This document shows, piece by piece, positions 53,319 through 64,000 of a DNA stretch of 64,000 bases. The notes beneath the pieces were generated by a model. The model worked only from the letters and a program-made list of their open reading frames with translations, was not told the DNA's origin and searched no databases. Position numbers and translations under genes: made by a program. Positions within the stretch are counted from its first letter, which is position 1, and each line of letters begins with the position of its first letter. Source of the stretch: Datisca glomerata (lineage: Eukaryota > Streptophyta > Magnoliopsida > Cucurbitales > Datiscaceae); NCBI GenBank assembly GCA_003255025.1, contig QANY01002498.1:477895-541894 (forward strand). Reading direction: 5' to 3'.

Positions 53319-54328
53319 TGCGCTGGTTCTGATTCTGTGGTGACCAAGAAGCAAAAGCTTGAGCTCCGCCAGCCCTTTGCTCAGACAACCACACGATGGC
53401 AAAAAGGTTTTTTGGTAATTCTCTAGGAGTCATGTTTAACCTTGAATGCTATTAATAGATTCTACAGCAATAGTCCCTCAGACTCAGAAAGTAATAACGA
53501 AAATGGCTCACCCAATATCAATTCATTCTTTTGTCCGAGCAACTACAAGATAAAGCCTGATCAGATCTCTCTATCTCGTTAATGTCATAGTTATATTCCA
53601 GATTGGCCAAATTCTGCCGTTCCCGGCTCCATTCTCCACAGTCATTACTTTACTAAAAGACTTTCCCAAGCATCTTCTAATTATGGCCGCCTTTCTACTC
53701 CTCACTTTGGTTTCCCACCAAGCCAATCAAATCTGCTTCTTGCACTCTTATATAATCTTTTTCCTCTCTCTGCTTCTCGACTTTACCGATCCTTCTTCCA
53801 TTCCATATAAGGACCTTCATGTGGAACTCTTGTTGTTTTCACATTCCCATCGCACCTTTGCGCTACCTCTGGTTTTTGGTTTTGTGCAGCCCTTATTTCT
53901 CTTTTCTTAGCGCCTTCCCTTCCCTACGGTTACCTTCTTTTCTACCCCACGAGCGTGTAAGGGTGAAATCTTATCTTCTAATCATTTATATCCCAACATT
54001 ATCCGCTCTTGCTCTTTTTCTTCCTTTACTTTGAGTGTAATAAATAAAGACTCCTTATTTTTCCCTTTCTTTTCTCCTACTTGAAGCTTTGAAGAGGCAC
54101 TCAAGTACTTGAAGGAGAAATAAAGAGAAGCTCTCAATAGGATAAGGAGGAGATTAAGTCCCCAAGAACCCAAAGGACAAAGACAAGGTAGTTCGATTCC
54201 CGTTATACGCGATGTGGTGAAAAAGACTGATTGAACGAGATATGCCTTACCTGCATTAAGATTTTACTTTCTATATTCCCATATGCAATGATGGAGATGG
54301 AGTACTTGGGATCAGAAGAATTCTCACT
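53319..54328. other. unassigned DNA
   Basis: Hydrophobic frames at 53683-53910 and 53819-54034 are unrecognised. A T-arm-like GTTCGATTCCCG occurs near 54191, without the rest of a tRNA. Confidence 0.45.
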
Positions 54329-54427
54329 AGTCTTCGGCCGGAGGGGTTTATTGCACAAAAATGCTGGGACGCAGGCTCCCGAAGAGGGAAGCCCAATGAA
54401 TGTCATATGTAAAGCCTTGCACCTTAT
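54329..54427. repeat. inverted repeat with 13636-13734, copy 2
   Basis: See 13636-13734. No nad1 piece is attached at this copy. Confidence 0.85.
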
Positions 54428-54631
54428 TATTAGCCTGGCATTTCTATACATAAATTATATGCATATAAGCTGCCACATGATTGATCGTTGTTAGAAGCTA
54501 GCCAAAAGGATTCATTAACCTCTTGAGCAAAACGCGTCAAGGTCATTGTAGTAAGGTAGGGCGGTTCACTATGAATCTTTCCCTCCCCATTTGCAGAATT
54601 CCTATTGCGAACCATAAGAAACACTAGCACT

Positions 54632-54740
54632 ACTAGTGACTGGCTAAAAAACAGATGGAAAACTCTTTCCTACTCCAGGCAAGTAGTACGGTACGGATAC
54701 GGACTATAACTCCAGCCTACTTCTCCTTACACATTAGAGG
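54632..54740 (+). repeat. direct repeat with 50840-50945, copy 2
   Basis: See 50840-50945. 54741-55384 (including a 110-codon frame, 54819-55151) is unassigned. Confidence 0.85.
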
Positions 54741-55397
54741 TGAATGATCAGAGATGTCCTATAAGTACCACGGTCCCTCTTTTAGTAGACTAAGCTATGA
54801 ATATGAATTAAGAAATGAATGTCAGGCTCTTTCTTAATGCTGAGACTTTCTCTTTCATCGATCCCCGAGCTTATGGTCCTCCTTTTAGTGTGGGTTCAAT
54901 TGGATGAATCTATCAAGTCAAGGTCAACGTACGTAGAAGCAAGAATGGTGCATCGCCCTATTTCTCGTTCTCGCTCGGGAGCCAAAATGAAGATGCCTGC
55001 TACCTACTATACTGGACCTTTGACTAGGTTCCCTTTGTTAGGCGCTGTCTTACAAATCGAAACTTTAGTTTGCATGTGTGTTGAAGGTCTCACAAGACAT
55101 CGTTTGCATTACCACGACACGAGTAAAGTGCAAAATATTGAATTTCCCTAGGAAAAATCACTTCGGACTCAAAGGAGGCAAGCTGTTTATTTTCCATACC
55201 TTGAATAGCAGTATCAAGGTCCAGGTTATCAGGGCTAAAACTTGCTTATGCTCCCCTTTGATCGAGTGCTCTTTCTATAAAAAAGATTGAGTAGGAAAAA
55301 CTGGAATTGGCTTCATTCCTCGGCTTCTTAGGCACATGAGGAACCGGCCTAACATCTTTGCAATCGAAATTCCAATCAAAGAAAAGTTCTACCAAGG

Positions 55398-55622
55398 CCA
55401 GGATCTAAAAGAAAAGATGCACTCTCTGGAATTCTGAGTGACATTCTTCCTTCAGAAGCTAAAGTTGAATGATCGAAGTCTCCTTCAGGTTCAGTCGAAG
55501 AGATCGAAGCGAATTCATCAATTCAACCATTCGCATGGTCACCTCTAAGACTGACCTCTTTTCAAATGAACCAAACCTCGAGACCACATTCATAAAAGAG
55601 ATACGGCCATCTCTCTAGGTTG
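55398..55622 (+). repeat. composite repeat with 56418-56604 and 40438-40582
   Basis: The first part (55398-55480) is shared with 56418-56489. The second part (55481-55622) is shared with both 56490-56604 and 40438-40582. The pair at 55.4 and 56.4 kb is a local 1-kb-spaced duplication; the 40.4-kb copy has only the second part. Confidence 0.88.
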
Positions 55623-56417
55623 GACATCCCACTGATTTATTTTCGATCAGAGCATCAAGCAGCGCAACCTGGTTCTACTTGACTATGCCTCATGCTCGTC
55701 CAAGGAGGGAGTTTGCTTTACCCAACTCTCTTTTTTATAACAAGGCGGAAACCCATGACCCATCATTCATGAGTTTCGAATGAAGAATGAAGAGTGCCCT
55801 GCCACAGCACGCATCTACTCCTATCAAAATGAAAAGTGTCATTTTACTAAACAAGCAATAAAATCCCTTTCTTTCTATGTTCTTAGTCAAGCCTAACACC
55901 CTGTAGGGGTGATAGGTAGGGTTCTGAGATTTTATGGCCCAACAATAGGGTTGGTGTGGCAAGACCACTATGAAAATATAACGCTCGCGTCAGCGTGGAG
56001 ATAGATCTCTTAAAGCCTAGGCCAAATCGGATCTGGTTAGGAACAAGAGGGAAATGGCAAAAAATCATCTACGAGAGAGTTCCTAAGTGTTGTTCCCACT
56101 GCATGCTTCAAGGCCATGACAATTAAAGTTGCAGACATCTTCTTCAACCTATGGAAAAAAGATTAAAAAAAACCTAAAAAGGGTTCAGAAAGCCTTTCAC
56201 AAAGACCCTGACACAATAGGGCAAGCCCTAAATGAGTAAAGCCAAAATCAAGGCCTCAGATTCTCATGAAATCCATTGATAATCATCAGAACAACTATAT
56301 CGTTATTCATCCTTTAGATAAATAGACGTCCACCCACCCAACTTTGGATCCCTCCCCAACGCCAATCAATGAAGTGAAATAAGCACTCCTAGCAGAACAA
56401 TTGTATTGATAACAGGA
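55623..56417. other. unassigned DNA
   Basis: Minus frames at 55735-55968 and 55883-56068 are unrecognised. A short piece at 55880-55906 resembles 29658-29684. Confidence 0.45.
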
Positions 56418-56604
56418 TCTAAAAGAGAAGATGCATTCTCTGGAATTTCGAGTGACATTCTTCCTTTAGAAGCTAAAGTTGAATGATCGAAGTCTCGTTC
56501 AGGTTCAGTCGAAGAGATCGAAGCGAAGTCGTCAATTCAACCATTCGCGTTGTCTCCCTTAAGACTTACCTCTTTTCAAATGAACCGAACCTCGAGACTT
56601 GTTT
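56418..56604 (+). repeat. composite repeat, second local copy
   Basis: See 55398-55622. Confidence 0.88.
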
Positions 56605-56625
56605 CTTGAAACTCTGAAGTTTATG

Positions 56626-56795
56626 GGTGACTCTAATCCACATTGGTGGATGCATTAACACTTATTGTAGGAAGAGGAGTCAATTATGAATAAACTGGAA
56701 AGGATGGAGAAGTAACATCTGATGATATTGGGCCCGACGGAATTGCGGCCGACACGGGAGGAATGGGAATGGTTGTGGAAACGATATTGAAAGGA
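56626..56795. repeat. composite partner of 1063-1177
   Basis: See 1063-1177. The plus frame in its second part (GMGMVVETILKGVGKVLGGS) is protein-like but unplaced. Confidence 0.75.
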
Positions 56796-57506
56796 GTAGG
56801 AAAAGTGCTAGGTGGATCAAAGAGAGAGATAGAAGAAGAAAGTGTTGGGGATAAATATAGAACAAGATTTAGTCACTATAGGATCGTGGGCTAACCTTGA
56901 TGAGACTGTAGGGCTCTCTCATTTATCATTCGTCTTCAGAATTGAGCTCTTACCCGATGTAGTTGGTGACTTACGGATGGTTTTCTATACATCTGGAGTC
57001 TGTCGAGCTGAGACTTTCATGGGTACTCCCTGCAGCACCTCAGGAAGACGAAGTGCTGACATAATAAAATAAAACACTGGACTTGTCTTCACCATGGTAC
57101 AACTTTTGAGTCTTAGGTGGGGTGGAGGGAGTAATCGTCTTGTTGCTGGTAGGTCCTACTATTTAAGTTGACAACAATACATTGCAGTATGTGTGAGTAA
57201 ATATTTTTCTTAGTGATCCGACAGAGTAATTGGAGCTACCACAGACTGACTTCCTCCTATATACTCCCGCTGACTGTGCTTACTTATGCTTGCTTTGAGT
57301 ACGCTTGACTTTGTCTGGGTACGTCACCCTTGCCTTACCTAGTGTCCCCCACATTGTTTCAAAGTTCGCAAAAAGCCAAGCTTGAGAGCGGGGAAGTTAA
57401 GGTTAGCCTTAACACATCCAAATCTTCCGAAGTCAAGGCGGTAGTAGCCACTGTCCCGACCTTGTATGTCACTAAACGAAGGGCGGTGGGAATGGTTTAG
57501 CTCAGT
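56796..57506. other. unassigned DNA
   Basis: Frames at 56842-57072 (plus) and 57339-57590 (minus) are unrecognised. Confidence 0.45.
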
Positions 57507-57687
57507 TAACAATTGAGCAATCAGGGTAAGGCACCACCCTAGAATAAACTCACCCTTTCGGATAGGATTGGTGGGATGCCGTAGCTTCAAGCAGACAAGA
57601 AAGATGAAAAAAAACTAGCTAGCTTTTGCTCTGTCGTATTGTCCGCTGCTTCACTCGAATCCCTAAGAGTGATGTTGAGAAATGAAA
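57507..57687 (+). repeat. direct repeat with 37689-37867, copy 2
   Basis: See 37689-37867. Confidence 0.88.
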
Positions 57688-60599
57688 GGTTCAAGGAAGC
57701 AGGTGATCATTCGAAAGAGTAAGTACAAGGAGGATGATCAAAATGTCAATTCGGAGAGAGGAAGATCGACTAGCCAACCAAAGTGGAGCACCTCAAAGAG
57801 ATGGAGAGAAAGTTTGACCACTTAACTTATAGGAATGTTATTCAATAGCGCACCAAATCCGTGCAATAAAGCAGTGCGCTAGGAAAGAAAGAGGAGTTGT
57901 ATATAATTAAAAAGTTGAAAAGCACAGAAAGAAAAAGGAAGGTCTTGTCTTCAAAGGGGACCAGGTCATTCATAGCTTCTTTGATCATGCCAGGATGAGG
58001 AAGAAAAGAATGCCGATCATTAGCGAAAAGAAAAAGCGAGAGCCTCCGCTCTCTCCACAATATCCTTAAAGACCTTTCTCGTCAGGTGGCTATAGGCCCT
58101 ATCTATAAATAAATGATATAGGATTGGAAGAAACACAAACACCGCCATTCTAAAAAAAATTAGAGGAAGAGATGGCTATGTATGAGAGGGTCATAAAGGA
58201 CTCTCTTGAGACCACTTTCGTGAGGCCAGTTCAGGCTCTCTTTAGAATTTATACTGGTATACTTTTTATCGAATGCAATCCATTCGTATTTCATTCTTTT
58301 TTTCTTGCCTGAACTTTTTTTATCTTTGCAATACAGAACCAAAGACAAAGGAGAAAGAAGCTCCAGCAGACCCCAAGGATAAAGAGAAAGGAAAAGCAGC
58401 CGGTCGAATCTCTTTCATCGGACAAAGAAATGATATCCGCACTTCGTCATGGGATGAGGGGAAACTAGAATCCCGATGCCCCTCCTTCTCCTCCAGAGTC
58501 ACTTTCAGCTTACAGCAAGCTACTGTCATCCCTCTTTTTGCAGCGATCCTTCGAATTTGATTACCAGTCCAAGCTGAAGAAGTTCAAGAATAGGTCCCCC
58601 TTACGCAATAGGGGTCGGGGCACCGATCATGTCAAAGCCTCATGCCGTACTAACTACTATAGGGTCGATGCCCCGAAGCATGTTCAGCTGGTCCCATAGA
58701 AGCCTAAGCCTTCGGTAATAAAGAGTATAGCACACTTCTTTCTTGATTTTACCCGTAAGCTAAGGCATGTTCTTCATGTTGCAACTGATAGAAAGGTGGA
58801 GAATCCTCCTGAGAATCAAGATGACTTATGTAATCAAAAGATCTTGAGCAGTCGCAAAAGAGGTGACGGTGTATATGAGGCTCAAAGGAAGTACACAAGT
58901 AATCCCATTTGAAGCTAAGTACTTTTCATCTTTTGTAGGAAAATCCCCTTCTCTAGTCTTCCCAATTTTTTAGTGTAAAGTGCGCCAGAACGCACTTCAT
59001 AAGTCTTGCTTGGTTGCCTGTTGCTGTTTCAGAAACCTATTCCCCATAAGGTGAAATCCATATCCACATATCCGCTTATACAGAAAAATGACCCCCGACT
59101 CAGATACGAGCGCGTTGAGCTTTTTAGTTCATTCCGAAAGAAGCGACAAACTTACTCAATAGAGGTTAAAAACTAGCTTTTAAAGCGAGTTTAGCAAGCT
59201 TTTAACACAGGACCACAATCACAAAAGCCATTTGCTTCTCGTTAAGAGAAAGAAGTTCCTAATGACAACTGATATATTGAAGCAGGGCGGGACAGGAAGG
59301 AGCCTCTGAACAACCTGATGAACCGCGCTAAGTGTGCTTTTCTAGCGTCTTTAAGTTTATGTTATGAGCCAACCTTTTCCAATCCTAGTTCAGTCTTTGG
59401 TGGCAATGCTTTCTTCGTCGGTCTCTCATCCAGCTAATCTTTTTTTATTAACCACCTCATTCATCAACCTCTTACCCTTAAACAATGGGAGTTATGTCCT
59501 AATCCCCACGGTTATGCAAAAGGGCTAATGGAATTGAAACAATCAGAAGATTGGAATTCGTAGGTGTTGCCCGTGTTTGGCCAGCTGGCCGCTAAACCAA
59601 GAAGCGAATGAAGAACTAGCAAATGCCGGAAGCAATTGAAGGTGTTCTAGTTTGTTCAATGTAGTCGAAGACCTAACAACCAACAAGAAGACCTTTATAA
59701 GCCCTTAGTTGCCAAAGATCCGGAAGCTCTTTGTTATGAAGAAGCCACCAAAAAATCAGAGGAGAATGCAAGTCTAAAGCATATATGGGTTGGCTACGGG
59801 TGGCACCCTATAGCTATGACATTATGCGTGTGTAGATCCTTGACAACACAAAGGAAGTCGGAGTAATGATGGCATAGCTTTGGCGATCATCACAAAGTTA
59901 TCCAACCGATCCAATTTTTTGAGAGACTGGATTTAGGAACCAAAATAGCATCATTGAGATGAAGAAGATTGAAGTGAGAGAAGGAGGGAAGGCGCGCTAC
60001 AACTAACATAACAACCAGCTGAAAAACGCTGCGTCTTCCTCCGGTCGGCCCGTCATCGAAGGATGTTAGCAAAAGAAGAAGAACTAGAGGCTCGTGTTGG
60101 TCAAGCGAACTGATTCATTTCATTCTTCGCCTAGTCTTAGCACCGCACTGTAGAGGGGAAGAATCATTCACTTTCTGACAAAACTAAGCGTCTCTGATAG
60201 ATAGCAGCTACCTAAGGCGCTTTTAAGCCCTTCACCAATCACGGTCTTTCATCTAGTACCATGTTCTCCAAGCTTGACTAATAGAATATGCAAGCTTTTT
60301 AGAAAGTAGTAGAATGAAGGGTTAGCTCTGCCTTCTTGGGATAGGGGGTGAGAGGAACTGCTCAGAAATGTCTTGGTTGAGGGGTGACCGATCCAGTCAG
60401 TAAAAAAAGATGATAAAAAAGGTCATTTGTTTAAAGAGGAACAATCCTACCGGACTCATTTGAGTTAGGAGTGGCTAAACTGATTGTCTCAGGAAGAAAG
60501 CTAATGAAAGAAAAGGTCAAGAATAAATATCTTAGTTTAACAGAAGTTTGTAAAAATCTTAGTTTTCTCTATCGTACTATGATTTCAAGATGGTATTCC
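57688..60599. other. unassigned DNA, 2.9 kb
   Basis: This is the longest stretch with almost no repeat partner. A minus frame at 59890-60072 (SHFNLLHLNDAILVPKSSLS) faintly recalls the region before LINE RT motif 1, but is too weak to call. Frames near 58590-58910 have retroelement gag-like composition without a firm motif. Confidence 0.45.
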
Positions 60600-60712
60600 A
60601 ATTTCTCGTAGATTCGTATATTCTTTGCTCTGACTAACCACTTGAGTCTTTCTTTTTTCTCTGTGTTGTCTGAAAATAGCTTTGATTGGATTCACCTATG
60701 AGAATTTCTACG
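60600..60712 (-). repeat. three-copy repeat, copy 3 (inverted)
   Basis: Inverted partner of 36238-36385 and 39835-39985. Confidence 0.85.
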
Positions 60713-62336
60713 CCCTGAAAAAACTACCCGAGGACCCACCTATGCTACTACCAAGCCCACTACTGCCAAGCAAGGGATGGCAATAACTAAAACTTCGATA
60801 CCCAAATGAATTCACCAGAAGACTGAAGATCGAAGCAATCTCATTCTTTTCTTCATTACTGCAACGCACCAACCGAAGCAGAAAGCGAAGCTCCTCCATA
60901 ATGCCTAAGTGGCTCTTTTTGGTTTCTTTATAAGCTCAAGAGGTACTACTAGTCAACTACACTCGCAGACTATTTATGCGCTGAATGAACTTGCTTCGTA
61001 GACAAGGCTAGTTCCCTAGCATGCTTCGGGCGAAGCCGGGACCCGATTCCCTTGACCCCAAAATCTAGTTTTTATTCAAATCCTAACTCAACCCCTCAGC
61101 CTGCCTGTACCACAACCACTCATTATCCTTTACCAACCACCTTCCATCTACAATCTTGATAAAGTCCCTTAGAATTAAGAAAAAAGATACGGAGAAAAGA
61201 AAAAGGGAAGATTGTGAGAAGATTGGGAACATGACTCGCTCTGGCAGATGTTTTAAGCCAGACAACCTGAGAACATATGGAGATAAAGAAAAGGATAAAG
61301 AGAAAGAGAAAAGAAAATACTGATGCTTTTCTCGAGGTAATCCAGAGGTTGGAATAGAATGTGGCCGAATAGCTTAGCAAAGTCCCTGCCTAAATTTTGA
61401 TCTTAGGTCTTCTTTTCATGTGAACAGGCAGACCAACTTGTCCCTTGTATGACATTCAAGACCAGCTAGTGTAGGATACGACAGATCGAGCCGAGCCTTA
61501 TTCGAGAAAAAGACTAAAAAACCCTGACTTAATTAAGGGCGACGAGGAAAGAGGGGTAGTTCTATCTCTTTCTTACTTGGGAAATTGTGGTCGACCCCGA
61601 CTAGATGACTCGGGCCTGAAGAAGGATAGGCCTAGTGACTTATCTAGTCAGACTAATAAAGAGAGTTGGGGTTATAAGAGTTTTAAACAGCCAATATAAA
61701 ACTGAAATAACTAGTTATAGATCAAGGAGACGAAAAGCTTCTTCTTCTGTTAATCTGCATCATGGAAGGTCAAAAATTAATTACTTAAAGGGCTCGGTTT
61801 AGTTGTAGTGTGGATTAAGGAGCTGCACCTCCATGCTGTGGCTGTGGAAGTGGGGTTGTCGCTGCCTGATAGAGGCAGAAGCCGCGGCCACCGGAGCTCT
61901 CTGTATCGAGTGTGTCGATTGAAAGAGGAGGAGAGACAACTCAAATGCCAACACAAAAATAGAAAGAGTCATGCCATTCAAAAGAGAATTATTCTAAGAT
62001 CCATTGCTCGATTTTGCATGCCCTGCACCCAAAATACAGAGAGACTCTCGATGGCAGATCCGGGTTGCTTGGTCCGGAAAGTCATGGGAGAGGCAGGCTA
62101 ACTGAAATAAAATAATATACCAGTGATACTAAAGAAGGTCAACGGGGGATACTAAAGTAGCTCTCACTGACACCATCTACGATAAGGTGAGGTCGTCTTT
62201 CTTTCCAGCCGCCATATGGTTCGCCTTAAAGCCTTAAAGACGTAGGTGCTGGGTAGCATTGGTTCTTAGAACATATGCTTTTTTTTATTAGTGAGGGCAA
62301 GCAGCTTTCATTTTCTTAAATAGAATGGTAGGGCTT
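60713..62336. other. unassigned DNA
   Basis: Minus frames at 61083-61380 are hydrophobic and unrecognised. A 97-codon plus frame (61808-62101) overlaps about 33 bp shared, inverted, with the front of the ORF at 11248. Near 62240-62278 there is a third short copy of the zinc-knuckle repeat tail. Confidence 0.45.
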
Positions 62337-62536
62337 AAAATGAAAGAGTAGGAGGTTCATATGTATTTATGACCCCTAGAATAAGAAGTAGGAGGATAGG
62401 CAAAGCAAGAGCTCTTTCAGTCTACCCGGGCGGGCTTCTTCCCTTATATAGGATGACATAGATAGAGCCTCCTTCTTTGATCCATTCATTGATCTCATCC
62501 CCCTCTTTCTTCTTATTAATAAGATAGGGTTCCAAA
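62337..62536 (+). repeat. direct repeat with 51942-52142, copy 2
   Basis: See 51942-52142. It lies 55 bp before the start of the large repeat. Confidence 0.9.
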
Positions 62537-62590
62537 CCTTTTAGATCAAAGTAGAGTAGATTTAGATTTGAATCAAAGTAGAGTAGGTTT

Positions 62591-64000
62591 GGAACCCTAG
62601 ACTCTTCATTTTTCAGATCTGATTGGAACAATGGAGAAGTAGGAAGACTTTGGCTATTCATAATGGGTATCTATAATATCTATGTCCTAGGACATAAAAT
62701 ATGAATAATGAAAGATGAGGAAGAGTAAACCCTGTAGTGACATAGCAGTTCTCCTAAGCAAAGCTTCGTAGACAGCTTCACTTCCTCGCCGCTTCTTTTC
62801 TTTCTGGCGACTAGCTTCTAAAGTGGATGGCTTGGTAAAAGAGCTACCTTCAGCATCGGTAAAATCCCTATCTATAAGAGGCCATTCTCATAAACGTGCT
62901 AGGTGCATTCGAGAACCCTTTTGGCTTCACCAGACACTCGTACAATCCATTCCGAGTCTTGAAAGCTGTCTTCCACTCGTCGCCCTTAATTAAGTTAGGT
63001 TTTTTAGTCTTTTTCTCAAAAATGACCCTTATCAATAGGCGGGATTTCTGTTGGATCAGATCTTTCACTTTGCCAGAAGCAAGATGAGGAAGCGGAGCTG
63101 TCGTATAACGGTAGCTTCCCCCGACCGACTAAAATACAACAGTTGCGACCTACTTTGATTCAAAAGAAAGGCGAAGGGTTTGGCAACAAGCATATGGCTT
63201 TCTATCATAGTTGCAAGGGTTCCAAACCTTAACTACTTAATTATGTACCAAAGGCTTCTTTCGGTTTGTTTCATAAGGGGGCTATTCACTACAAGCTATC
63301 AGCGTTGTCTTAGATTAAACGACAATAAGATAAGTCGACGTTCAATCTCTATGGAAGGCGGGTTTTCATTGAGAATGAAATAGTGTTCGTGTCCAAAGGT
63401 GAACAACGCCCTAGCTTCGAGAGTTCGCTGCCTTTCCTAGGCTCGAGAAGGGCTTATACTGATTTCCTTTGTTTGATATGTTCATTTAGTACCAATATAA
63501 ACTACAACTACTCTAAAGTGGAAGGGCTACTATAGAAGTGCGAAGTAGCCTATAATAGTAGGCCTAATCAAATCGTCACGGCAAAAGAAAATGACCCTTA
63601 TAAATAGAATGGAATCTTATGTTCATTGTGTTGGACAGGGAAGCGCCTCATTGGTATGGGGCGCGAGAGAGTCTTTCTTCTTTCATTCCTTATTTTTCTT
63701 TTTTATTGTTAACCTGAGAGTCTAAAGTATTTTTTTTACCCTTTCTAGCCCCTCTTTGGATCGTTTCTAATGTGTTTGGCCGCCCCTCTGGATTTGTAAT
63801 TGCAAGACCAGGAACTTCCTTATATTACGAAATTAGTTGCACTCTCTCTTACTAGCTCACTTCTTTAGCCGCCTTTCTTTCCCTATAAAAAAATGCAGGC
63901 CCCCGTAGACAAATGTCCCATATAGCCCCTCCAACCCGGGGTCGGGAACGAAGTGGTCTCGTGCGATCTCATGTGCGGCCATCATGAAGTTGGGTCTGAG
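62591..64000 (+). repeat. large direct repeat, copy 2, cut by the window end
   Basis: Partner of 30594-32244 without the 241-bp segment 30764-31000. It includes an open gypsy RT fragment on the minus strand (62868-63068) and the 67-codon ORF at 63180-63383. The right end is not visible. Confidence 0.96.
62868..63068 (-). pseudogene. Ty3/gypsy reverse transcriptase fragment, copy 2
   Basis: Same RT segment as 31112-31312 ([29 protein letters not shown]) but without the upstream stop, so a 66-codon frame is open. The usual MPFGL is KPKGF here. No catalytic YxDD follows. Confidence 0.87.

Noticed and set aside
54185..54215. T-arm-like GTTCGATTCCCG as a possible tRNA
   Set aside because: No anticodon arm or D arm can be folded upstream. 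T-arm-like words also occur inside the rps14-nad4 spacer copies.
59890..60072. Possible LINE RT piece on the minus strand
   Set aside because: The similarity is limited to a loose LND.ILVPK pattern with no FRPISL motif after it.

Overview
The window looks like non-coding-rich DNA from an angiosperm mitochondrial genome. Four kinds of sequence support this. (1) Broken pieces of plant mitochondrial genes: rps14, rpl5, nad4, nad6, nad1, atp1, atp8, ccmB, cob, rrn18, trnS(UGA) and perhaps rps13. (2) Plastid-derived pieces of ndhB, ndhC and ndhK. (3) Nuclear-type retroelement debris: a LINE reverse transcriptase, a LINE-type RNase H, zinc-knuckle/DUF4283 ORF1-like pieces, and Ty3/gypsy gag, RT, RNase H and integrase. 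(4) A dense web of dispersed direct and inverted repeats of about 50-330 bp, plus one repeat over 1.4 kb. I found no intact standard mitochondrial gene, no complete tRNA, no CRISPR array and no bacterial-style operon.

Layout. 1-8.1 kb: short repeats, a 178-codon unidentified ORF (2136-2672, minus), a plastid ndhC-ndhK junction (3183-3516), a rearranged gypsy RT/RNase H (4.9-5.8 kb) and a Rep-like HUH endonuclease remnant (6782-7126, minus). 8-19 kb: the first ndhB fragment (9357-9563), an inverted pair of zinc-knuckle elements (12.3-12.6 and 14.2-14.9 kb), a nad1 scrap, then the longest ndhB piece (16480-17010) followed by an rpl5-rps14-spacer-nad4 5' block (17356-18733). 21-28 kb: a LINE RT (21430-22890), then cob, atp8 and atp1 fragments around a duplicated 243-bp repeat. 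30.6-32.2 kb: the first copy of a repeat that returns at 62.6 kb and runs off the window end. 33.4-33.8 kb: trnS half and rrn18 fragment. 36.5-38.5 kb: gypsy integrase and RNase H pieces and a LINE RNase H. 44.9-46.6 kb: nad6 and nad4 fragments joined to a second spacer-rps14 block. 47-49.5 kb: third ndhB fragment and a ccmB fragment folded back on itself. 50-62 kb: mostly repeats and unassigned DNA.

The pieces do not form a working pathway. They read as a mosaic built by repeated import of plastid and nuclear DNA, duplication of native gene edges and recombination between short repeats. The same breakpoints recur in several copies (ndhB, rps14-nad4 spacer, ndhC end), so much of the spread happened after import. 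The most unusual item is the HUH Rep-like ORF, whose family resembles Reps of CRESS ssDNA viruses and plasmids. Identifications rest on my recall of these protein and RNA families; no database search was run. Boundaries were read by eye and are approximate to about 5-20 bp.
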